Below, piece by piece: positions 8,766 through 15,549 of a DNA stretch of 15,549 nt. This DNA comes from Eimeria necatrix (lineage: Eukaryota > Apicomplexa > Conoidasida > Eucoccidiorida > Eimeriidae). The first letter of the stretch is position 1; every line of letters starts with the position of its first letter. The notes beneath the pieces were generated by a model. It was not told the DNA's origin and made no database searches. It saw only the letters and a program-made list of their open reading frames with translations. The stretch spans positions 1-15,549 of the forward strand of contig NW_013654685.1 of NCBI RefSeq assembly GCF_000499385.1. The letters run 5' to 3'. Position numbers and translations under genes: made by a program.

Positions 8766-9239
8766 GCTGTGCTGCTGCTTGCTGTGCTGCTGCTGTTTGT
8801 TATGCTGCTGCTGCTGCTGCTGCTGCTGCTTGCTGTGCTGCTGCTAGCTGTGCTGCTGCTTGCTGTGCTGCTGCTGTTTGTTATGCTGCTGCTGCTGCTG
8901 CTGCTGGTTCTGTTGCTGCTGCTGCTGCTGCTGGTTCTGCTGTTGCTGCTGCTGCTGGTTCTGTTGTTGTTGTTGCTGCTGCTGCTACTGGTTCTACTGT
9001 TGCTGCTGCTGCTGGTTCTGCTGCTGCTGCTACTGGTGCTGCTGGTGGTGGTGCTGCTGTTGCTGCTGCTAGTTCTGCTGCTGCTAGTTCTGCTGCGGCT
9101 GCTGCTGGTTTGTGGTGCCGCCCCCTGTAGCTCCTGCTGCTTCCGCTGCTAGTGAAGTTGCTACTTCGGCTGCTATTGCTGCTGCTACTGCTCCCGTTGC
9201 TTGCTGCTGCTGGTGCGGATGCTGTGGTGCTATTGCTGC

Positions 9240-9274
<35 letters not shown>

Positions 9275-9653
9275 AAATGCTGCTGTTGCTGCTGCTGGCG
9301 TTCCTGCAGCTGCTGGTGGGGCTGTGTGTGTCTTGGTTTTATTTTTGCTGCTTCTGCTGGCTGTGCTTCTGGCTTCCGCCATTGCTGCTGCTGCTGCTGC
9401 TGCTGCTGCTTCTTCCTCTACTCTCACTATGACTGAAGTGCAGCCCCCTCTTACCCCGCTATCTGTGGGCAGCAGCAGCTGCAGCTGCAGCAACAGCTGC
9501 AGCAACAGCTGCAGCAGCAGCAGCAGCAGCAGCAGAGGGAAGCCCTACATGTTCACATTTCCTGTTTTGCTTCTTCTCTCTTTGCCCCCCTCTGCCCCTT
9601 TCTGCTGCTGCCTCCCTCGCTGCAGCGCCTCCCCACCCTCATCCCGCCGCTTG

Positions 9654-9707
<54 letters not shown>

Positions 9708-9884
9708 AGGGCCCATAGTGCAGCCAGGCAGGGCCACCATGGGGGTCCCGCGGCTGCTGGTTGTGGGGCCCCGCGGAGAAGAAATGCACTGGCTGCCTTG
9801 CGAGCATGAAAGTCCAGTGGTCTTGAAGGAGTGGGACTTCATAGCGAACCAGTGGCCCATGGGGCCCCCTGCTGCTGCTGCACC

Positions 9885-9928
<44 letters not shown>

Positions 9929-10035
9929 GCAGCGACAGCTGCCCCCCTATCTTTGAGTGGCCCCTGACCCCGCAGGCAGCAGCTGCTTGGCCGCGGCAGC
10001 AAAAGAGGACACAGGATTCCCCACAGCACCACTAA
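6726..10035 (+). CDS. Nucleoredoxin/tryparedoxin-like thioredoxin-fold protein with HPKC in place of CPPC
   Basis: Four exons, 6726-6915, 7396-7562, 8520-8703 and 9710-10035, join with matching phases (1, 0, 1) into 288 residues and a TAA stop. Residues 1-63 are low-complexity then unique. Residues 65-119 contain the beta-strand before the active site, VALLFSAG, followed by THPKC (His107, Cys110) where the family has WCPPC. Exon 3 gives FYKNVNEAGGRPKVEIIYVSLD, MPWLSLQF and RHKLIKRYRI, all diagnostic of the nucleoredoxin family. Exon 4 gives the cis-proline motif GVPRLLVV (Pro194) and a WDFIANQWP helix, then a poly-Ala/Gln tail. Family members reduce disulfides through the two cysteines; here the nucleophilic one is replaced by His, so ordinary dithiol activity is doubtful. 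The start is the first in-frame ATG of exon 1; an upstream exon is possible. Confidence 0.82.
6916..7395 (+). other. Nucleoredoxin-like intron 1
   Basis: A strong donor gtaag and the acceptor gtgtgcag join in phase 1 to give PEG-ELESF. The intron contains a GGGGCCCC-type block at 6925-7060 and CTG-rich tracts at 7168-7230 and 7335-7368. Confidence 0.8.
6925..7060. repeat. GGGGCCCC-type low-complexity block (intronic)
   Basis: Same sequence class as 1511-1708 and 4813-5405, beginning about ten bases after a splice donor. Confidence 0.85.
7698..8285. repeat. Intronic TTTAGGG array, degenerate then perfect
   Basis: About 420 bases of degenerate units (TTTGGGG, TTAGGG, TTTGGAG, CTAGGG) at 7698-8120 are followed by near-perfect TTTAGGG runs at 8186-8213 and 8227-8275. 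A short unique spacer lies at 8121-8185. The G-rich strand is the transcribed sense strand. The gradient from degenerate to perfect suggests units of different age. Confidence 0.92.
8387..8510. repeat. 13-bp tandem array of TGCATGCA motifs
   Basis: Units of TGCATGCATGCGT or TGCATGCATGCAT start at 8387, 8400, 8413, 8426, 8439 and 8452, with a variant at 8465. Shorter TGCATGCGT units follow at 8478, 8487 and 8496. The array ends nine bases before the splice acceptor at 8519. TGCATGC is a known binding motif of apicomplexan ApiAP2 factors, but the strict 13-base period is also what a simple minisatellite would give. Met-His-Ala-Cys-rich frames on both strands are read-outs of the repeat. Confidence 0.93.
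8704..9709 (+). other. Nucleoredoxin-like intron 3, mostly CTG repeat
   Basis: A 1,006-base intron from a gtgcgg donor to a (CTG)nCAG acceptor; the phase-1 join gives DPRG-PIV. Bases 8709-9112 are an interrupted CTG array with GTT, CTT and GGT variants. CTG runs recur at 9233-9262, 9383-9411 and 9655-9706, and a CAG run at 9470-9537. Frames through it are poly-Leu, poly-Cys or poly-Ala without any conserved segment. Confidence 0.8.
8709..9112. repeat. Long interrupted CTG array
   Basis: Runs of up to about 18 uninterrupted CTG units, separated by recurring variants such as CTTGCTGTG and CTGGTTCTG. The variant blocks themselves repeat (8761-8830 resembles 8826-8905), which points to segmental duplication within the array. 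Confidence 0.88.
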
Positions 10036-10304
10036 GGGTGCTGCAGCAGCAGACACCAGCTGCTGCAGCAGCAAACACCAGGTGCTGCAGCAGCAGACAC
10101 CAGCTGCTGCAGCAGCAGACACCAGCTGCTGCAACAGCAGACACCAGCTGCTGCAACCGCAGGCACCAGTTACTACCGCTGCGAACACCAGCTGCTGCAG
10201 CAGCGAAGACTGAAGTGCTGCAGCAGCAATCACCATTTGCTGCAGCAGCAAGCGCCTATTGCTGCAGCAGCAAGTAATAACTGCTGCAGCAGCAACACTC
10301 TCAG
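10036..10304. repeat. 22-bp tandem array with conserved core and variable spacer
   Basis: The core TGCTGCAGCAGCA starts at 10039, 10061, 10083, 10105, 10127, 10149, 10171 (degenerate), 10193, 10216, 10238, 10260 and 10282. The period is 22 bases with one of 23. The nine bases between cores read GACACCAGC or close to it in the first units and become unrelated in the last four. The period is not a multiple of three and the array starts just after the nucleoredoxin-like stop, so it is non-coding (3' UTR or intergenic). Confidence 0.92.
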
Positions 10305-10359
10305 CCGCCGGATGACCTTAGGCGGGATCTGCAGCGCAGCCACTGCGGCTGCTGTCAGC

Positions 10360-10450
10360 TGCTGCAGCACTAGACTTGCTGCAGCACTAGACTTGCTGCA
10401 GCACTAGACTTGCTGCAGCAGTAGACTTGCTGCAGCACTAGACTTGCTGC
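10360..10450. repeat. 17-bp tandem array
   Basis: TGCTGCAGCACTAGACT units start at 10360, 10377, 10394, 10411 (one change, CAGT for CACT) and 10428, with a partial unit at 10445. The array shares the TGCTGCAGCA core with the 22-bp array just upstream. Confidence 0.93.
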
Positions 10451-10702
10451 TTCTGCTGCACCATGTGTCCAGGCAAAGGCCTACCTGTGTGCAGCAGCAG
10501 CAGCAGCAGCAGCAGCGGCAGTGTTAGCGTGCTGCAGCAGTGGCACTGTAATAATTCTGCAGCAGCAGCGCTTCCCGCTGCTGCTGCAGCTCTCGCTTGC
10601 TAGGGGGCCCCTAGGGCCCCCATGCAGCAGCACTTTGCTGCTGCTCATTTGCTTCTTCTGCTGCTGCTGCGCAGCACGAGCTCTTTCAAAGTGCTGCTCT
10701 TC

Positions 10703-10718
10703 AGGTGTACGTACACCT
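10703..10718. promoter_or_regulatory. 16-bp perfect palindrome AGGTGTACGTACACCT
   Basis: A perfect inverted repeat in otherwise unremarkable intergenic DNA. Its central 12 bases, GTGTACGTACAC, also occur at 4439-4450 in a polymerase intron. A related GTGTCTGTACACC follows at 10732. It could be a transcription-factor site; the function is unknown. Confidence 0.45.
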
Positions 10719-11014
10719 CAACTGGGGCGCGGGTGTCTGTACACCGCGTGGTGTCTTTGCAAAAATATCTGAGCTGTAGCTACACCTGACAGAAGCAGCT
10801 AGGCAGACGCTAGGGAGGTGCTTGAGCTGCTGCTGCAGCAGCAGCAGCAGCAGCAGCAGCGGGAGGAGCTGCAGCAGCAGCAAGTGCTGCTGCTGCAGCC
10901 CTTGTTGCCCCCTGCTGCTGGTGTCTTTCTCCTTATTCAAAGCTGCTGAGCCTTTCCTCTTAAGTATGGGCCTGGAGGTGTGTGCGGGCCCTTAGGGGCG
11001 GAGGCCCATCGACG

Positions 11015-11056
<42 letters not shown>

Positions 11057-11410
11057 GGCGGCGGCACCGGCAGCGTAGGAAAGTTTGGTGGAGGCCCGGC
11101 GGGATTGCATGCTGAAGCTGCTGCAACAAGAAGCAGCAGCAGCAAGCTGCAGCAGCAGCAAACTGCAGCAGCAAACAGCCAGCAGCAGCGTTGTCCGCTG
11201 GCCCAGGCCCACGCTGCGGTGGCTCTCGCTCGCACAGCCCATCGGCCGACACCGCAGAAGCAGCAGCAGCAGCAGCAGCAGCACGAGCAGCAGCAGCAAA
11301 GCAGCATCACTTTTGTCCACGCGTCTCAAGTTTGAAAACGTTTGATGCGCCTAAAGGTAGATTCTCGCCAGTAGCGAAAAAATAGCAGCAGCAGCGCAGC
11401 CAGCGCCTCC

Positions 11411-11446
<36 letters not shown>

Positions 11447-12005
11447 TGCCCGGACAGGCGAGCGAACCGGCGGCCTTCTACGAGACCATTTTTTCGGGTT
11501 TATTGGCAGCTCTGCATTTTCGCCTTCTTTTCTTCTATCGGAACATCTTTGAAAAGCCCTTTTGTCTTTGAACTCTGTGGCACGTTTATTTTTGTTTTGC
11601 TGCAGCAGCAGCAGCAGCAGCAGCGGCAGCGCCGACACAGCCTTGGGCGACACAGCAGCAGCCAATTATTGTCAGCCTTCCGCTTTTAAATATTTGTTCA
11701 ATCGCATCAAAAGGTAGCTCTCTTTTTAGTTGGACTCTTGTCGCTTTTTGTTGCTGCTCTCGGCAGCAAGGGATGCAGCGGCTTCGCTGCTGCTGCTGCT
11801 GCTGCTGCTGCTGAGCAGCAGCTGCTGCTGCACTTGCAGGCCAACTAATCCGTAGCTTTGCCCCTCAATTCCTCTCCTTTATTCTTGTCTTGAATTTGTC
11901 TGAGTAGAGAAAGCTGGAGATTCAAAAAGGGTTTCTGCTGCAGCCTCTGGGGTGTACGCGCAGCTCGTTGCAGTGCACCGCCGGCTTGCTGTGGACCACA
12001 GACAG

Positions 12006-12048
<43 letters not shown>

Positions 12049-12468
12049 GCCCTTCAAGAGCCCCTGCGAGCAGGCCAAGCGAGCGAGCCCCGAGGAGAGC
12101 GGGCGCAGTGGCTGCAGCAGCAGCAGCGGCAGCAGCGGCGGAAGCAGCTGCAGCAGCAGCACAGCGAAGAGGCAGCAGCAGCGACAAGACGCAGCATGGT
12201 CTATAGTTCTCCCCAGTAAAGGGGCCCAGGCCCCTGTGTCTCCTCATGCACTGAGGAGGCTTTGCTGCTGCTGCTGCTGCTCCGGTGACAGCGCCGCAGA
12301 GGTCTGCTGCAGCTGCTGGCAGCAGTTGCTGCTGCTGCTGCTGCTGAGCTGAAGCAGCAAACATCATCGCACAGCTTATTCAGCATGACAAACTCCAAAA
12401 GAAAGTTCTTCTCATCGCTAAGACCCTCAAGTGCCTTCCTCTTCTAGCTGTCCTTCCAAGCAGCCTCC

Positions 12469-12528
<60 letters not shown>

Positions 12529-12575
12529 TAGCCTGAGTCGCTGCGGTTGCTGCAGCACCGCTCGATATTTCTGCA
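10719..12575. other. Unassigned CAG-rich region with possible orphan exons
   Basis: No gene can be assigned. CAG/CTG tracts lie at 10827-10860, 11019-11054, 11259-11300, 11413-11446, 11602-11625, 11790-11828, 12009-12048 and 12471-12522. Between them are short non-repetitive coding-like segments. The clearest is the + frame at 11386-11572, which after a poly-Gln run reads LPGQASEPAAFYETIFS then a hydrophobic stretch and RNIFEKPFCL-stop. Others are 11673-11713 (SAFKYLFNRIK before a possible donor) and 11944-12008 (GVYAQLVAVHRRLAVDHRQL). I could not join them with consistent phases. Confidence 0.3.
12471..12522. repeat. (CAG)17 tract upstream of the kinase gene
   Basis: About 17 uninterrupted CAG (AGC) units lie about 50 bases upstream of the ATG at 12576. 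In-frame stops follow (TGA at 12534), so the tract lies outside the kinase reading frame and would be 5' UTR or intergenic. Confidence 0.88.
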
Positions 12576-12917
12576 ATGTCTTACTCTACGTTTTTCGGCG
12601 GCATCCCTGCTGCTGCGTTGTGCAGCAGCAGCAGCAGCAGCAACAGCAGCACGGCGGAGCTGGACTGCTGCAGCTTGCGGCAGCAGCAAATCTACACCTC
12701 CGACACTCCTGCTGCAGCAGCAGCAACACCAACTGACATGCAGCAAACTGTGACACTTGAAGTGTCTCCTCCGCAGTCTCCTCCTTCTCCTTTGCCCTAT
12801 TTGCGGCGGCAGCACTTGCCTTCTAAAGAGCAGCAGCAGCAGCTGCTGCTGCAGCAGCAGCAGCAGCACGCCGACCTCTTTCTGAGCCAGGACGACGTCG
12901 CGCTCCAGCAGCGACTC

Positions 12918-12952
<35 letters not shown>

Positions 12953-13467
12953 CCTCTGGCAGCACGAGCAGCAAGTTCTCGACGCGCTGCTTGACCCTGA
13001 GCTGCGGCGCAGCAGGGTGCTGCGGCCGCAGCAGCAGCAGCAGCTGCAGCAGCAGCAGCTCCAAGAGCAGCAGCTCCAAGAGCAGCACGAGGAAAAGATG
13101 CTTCGGCTGCGGCAGGTGGAGTTGCTGCAGCAGCAGCAGCAGCTGCTGCTGCAGCAAGCAACGGCAAGCAACAGCAGGACAGTCTCTTCAGAGCTGCTGG
13201 CGCAGCTGCTGGCAGCAAACAGCAGCAGCCAAAATAGCCCTGCAGCAGACGCGTGGAGAGCTGCGTGCATGCCGAGTCCCCTTTCAGCAGCAGCTGCAGC
13301 AGCAGCAGCAGCAGCAGCAGTAGCAGCAGCAACGCCGCCAGCAGCTGCGCTGGACAAAGACGCCACCGCAGCAGCAACAACAGCAGCAGCAGTGGCAGAG
13401 AAGGAAACCCATCTGAAGAGGTGCGTGCAGCGCCTGCAGCAAGCAGCAGCAGAGGTGGTGGCAGCTG

Positions 13468-13498
<31 letters not shown>

Positions 13499-13749
13499 GC
13501 CGGCGAGAGGCACTCAGCTGCGCTGCCAAAACTGCAGCAAGCAGCGCCACACGGCAGCAGCAGCAGCAAGCGGCTGCAGCTACGGCGCAAAGGAGCAGCA
13601 GCTGGACGGTGCAGCAGACAGCGTCGAGGAGCAGCTGCAGCTGCAGCAGCAGCAGCAGCAGCAGAAAGAGCAGCTGCTGCAGCAGCAAGCTTGCGGGGCT
13701 TCCTGCGCTGCCGTTGCGGATGCGCCATCATTGCTACTGGGTACGTCTT

Positions 13750-13785
<36 letters not shown>

Positions 13786-14136
13786 GTTTTTGCTTGTATC
13801 ACTAGCTTTGCTGGGCTTGAGAGCTCTGCTGCTGCTGCTGAGGCTTTGCTGCTGCTGCTGCTGCTGCTGCTTGTGTGGTTTGTGACTCAGGCAGCAGCTC
13901 GGCACTGGCTGTGTGCAAGCAAGGGGTACAAGCAGCAGACATATCGCACGTGGAGCTTCGCCAGCGTAAGCTGCTGCTGCTATTGCTGCTGCTGCTGCTA
14001 TTGCTGCTGCTGCTGCTATTGCTGCTGCTGCTTTGGGTGGTGGCAGTGCTGCTGTTGCAGCGCACAGCAGAAGCAGCCCCTGTTGTAGCCAGCATTTTAG
14101 AGCAGCAGACGCGTGGTTCGAGTGTTCTCTGTTGTG

Positions 14137-14184
<48 letters not shown>

Positions 14185-14328
14185 CGAGCAGCAGGAGCAG
14201 CAGGAGCAGCAGGAGCAGGAGAGTTCTGTGTGTGCGTGCGTGTCGCTGCGCGTGCAGCGAGCGTGGTTGGCGGCGTGGCTGCTGGCTGCAGCAGCGTGGA
14301 GGGTCCTTCATGCGGCGCAGCAGCAGCA

Positions 14329-14364
<36 letters not shown>

Positions 14365-15549
14365 GCGTACAAAGGCCCCGTGCCGCTGCCGCCGTGTCAG
14401 TACCGGCGGCTGTACGACCCCGAGGGGCCGCTGCAGCTGCCGCGGCCGCCGCTGGAAGGCGGGCTGTTCTCAAGGGCTGAGCTGCGGCCTTGGCCGAAAA
14501 AAGCAGAAACTATAATAAGTCAAAACAGCAGCAAAAGGAAAGTCCACAGAGCCTGCTGGCTGTCGCCGCAGCAGCCGGGCTGCGCCTTTCCCGTGGCAGT
14601 GAAGTTCGTGGAGGACGGGAACGTGCGGGACGGGCGCAGCATAAAGCGGGAGATTGAGTGCCACTTGTACATCTACCAGCGGCTGCAGCTGCTGCAGCAG
14701 CAGCAGCAGCAGCAGCAGAAGCCCTGCCGCCGGCTGGAGGACGCGTGGCCCTGCGCCGAGCTCTTTGGCTACTACTTGGACCGCAAAAACCCCGGAAAAA
14801 GTGTTTTAATTACTCGGAAATTGTCAGGACCGGATTTTTTTGATGTGATTCGCACAGAACACTCTTCTGCGTTCAACGCGCGCACCGCTGCGGTGTACGA
14901 ACACCACAAGCTGCACTGGTGCTGCCTCGCGCTGGAGCGAATCGCCCAATACGCGCAATTAGGAATAAGACATAATGATATAAAACCAGATAATATAGTT
15001 TTGGATTTCTTTTTGTCTCCGGACTCGAGCGAGCGGCTGATCGACGTCAAACTCATCGACCTGGGCACTGCCAGCCTGCACAGCGCGCGGGACTTCACCG
15101 GAGGCACGAGTTGGTACGAAAGTCCGGAGCAAAAGATGCTCGAGTACCATTCTAAGAAAGAAAGAAACTTAGAAAGTGCCAAACAAGTGGCCATAGGCCT
15201 CGCCTCCGACGCCTGGGGCGCGGGGCTCTCCATAGCCGAAGTCCTCGTTGGCCGCAGAGTTGTAGACAGTCTTAAGGGCCCCGGGGGCCCCGGGCCCCTC
15301 GAGTACCGCGGCCAGGCCCAGGGCTGGGCGCTGCAGCCGCAGCAGTGGGTGGCCCTCGCCCGCCAGGCCCTCGGGCTCGACAGGCCCCACCCCAAGTTCC
15401 CCCTTTGCTCCCAAGCAGCCCAACTCGTCTTCGACATGTTAGTCAAACCCGACCCCAAAGACCGCGCCAGCGTCCACCAGGTCCTCCCCCACCTCCGCGC
15501 CTTCCTCGACGCCGCCTTCCTCCGCGCGGCCCGCCGCTACCACGACGAG
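12576..15549 (+). CDS. Protein kinase with low-complexity N-terminus and atypical ATP loop, 3'-partial
   Basis: Exon 1 (12576-13740) begins at an ATG 42 bases after an in-frame stop. It encodes poly-Gln/Ala-rich sequence with coiled-coil-like EKETHLKRCVQRLQQAAAEV. Exon 2 (13891-13965) joins in phase 1 and gives SALAVCKQGVQAADISHVELRQ before a gtaag donor. The final exon, with a phase-1-compatible acceptor at 14143 or 14257, runs open to the last base. Kinase landmarks: VAVK with its Lys at 14602, alpha-C Glu near 14650-14656, HNDIKPDN at 14971-14994, DLG at 15058-15066, SPEQ at 15121-15132, subdomain IX Asp at 15208 and the late DPKDRAS Arg. The usual HRD Arg is Asn. The region where GxGxxG should lie reads SQNSSKRKV, with no glycine. 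A poly-Gln run interrupts the domain at 14695-14717. It would phosphorylate proteins if active. The rhoptry-kinase family is one possibility, but no signal peptide is visible. Linkage of exon 1 to the kinase rests only on phase and proximity. Confidence 0.72.
13741..13890 (+). other. Kinase gene intron 1
   Basis: The donor gtacgtc is followed by about ten CTG units; the acceptor is tttgtgactcag. The phase-1 join gives LLL-G-SSSALAV. This repeats the pattern of CTG tracts just inside introns seen in the other two genes. Confidence 0.6.

Noticed and set aside
8394..9152. A 252-codon frame with a long poly-leucine stretch that looks like membrane segments
   Set aside because: Only the part at 8520-8703 is coding, as a nucleoredoxin-like exon. 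The poly-Leu part is the CTG array read after a good splice donor at 8704, and the next exon continues the fold in phase.
10036..10304. Repeat-spacer pattern resembling a CRISPR array
   Set aside because: The core is 13 bases of triplet-like sequence, spacers are only nine bases and grade into one another, there are no cas genes, and the genome is eukaryotic.
13513..13590. CxxC plus His and Cys (CQNCSKQRH) in the kinase N-terminal exon as a zinc knuckle
   Set aside because: The spacing to the next Cys is filled by a poly-Ala run and matches no zinc-finger pattern I know; Cys is common here because of TGC in CAG/CTG repeats.
12797..13905. Long - strand frames opposite the kinase N-terminal exon (238 and 360 codons)
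   Set aside because: They are poly-Ala, poly-Cys or poly-Leu readings of the CAG repeats; the + strand frame has an ATG, varied sequence, and splice phases leading to the kinase.
14772..15458. A 228-codon - strand frame over the kinase domain
   Set aside because: The + strand in the same place encodes clear kinase motifs in order, so this is an antisense shadow.

Overview
The window looks like a nuclear subtelomeric or repeat-rich segment of a coccidian apicomplexan, most probably Eimeria. Three things point there. There are many plant-type telomere repeats (CCCTAAA at the left edge, TTTAGGG further in). There are dense (CAG)n/(CTG)n tracts that, inside exons, encode runs of alanine, glutamine or serine. 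And the genes have many introns, including a family A DNA polymerase that resembles the apicoplast replicase. Most long open frames here are only translations of CAG/CTG or GGGGCCCC repeats. The real genes had to be rebuilt by finding conserved protein segments and checking that splice phases agree.

Layout, all genes on the + strand. (1) 1-770: telomere-like arrays, two of them head-to-head, separated by unique spacers and a CTG tract. (2) 939-4812: polymerase domain of a PREX/Pom1-like family A DNA polymerase, seven exons, with motifs A, B and C present; the N-terminal part is not visible. Its introns hold a GGGGCCCC block, a telomere-repeat array and a 31-bp T-rich tandem repeat. (3) 4813-6725: intergenic DNA with a long GGGGCCCC-type block, a perfect 74-bp palindrome, mixed CAG/CTG sequence and an AT-rich stretch that may be promoter or 5' UTR. 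(4) 6726-10035: a four-exon nucleoredoxin/tryparedoxin-like gene whose CPPC redox motif reads HPKC. Its introns carry about 580 bp of telomere-like DNA and a 13-bp array of TGCATGCA motifs. (5) 10036-12575: no gene I can assign; it holds a 22-bp and a 17-bp tandem repeat, a 16-bp palindrome and possible orphan exons. (6) 12576 to the window end: a protein-kinase gene with a low-complexity, coiled-coil-like N-terminus and a kinase domain running to the last base. It has an HND catalytic loop, a DLG motif and no recognisable glycine-rich loop.

The three genes show no operon or shared pathway. The polymerase would act in the apicoplast, the thioredoxin-fold protein in redox or folding chemistry (or as a non-redox fold), and the kinase in signalling. 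What links them is architecture: triplet repeats sit immediately beside most splice sites and also interrupt the conserved domains as in-frame homopolymer inserts. No RNA genes, transposon genes or CRISPR arrays were recognised.
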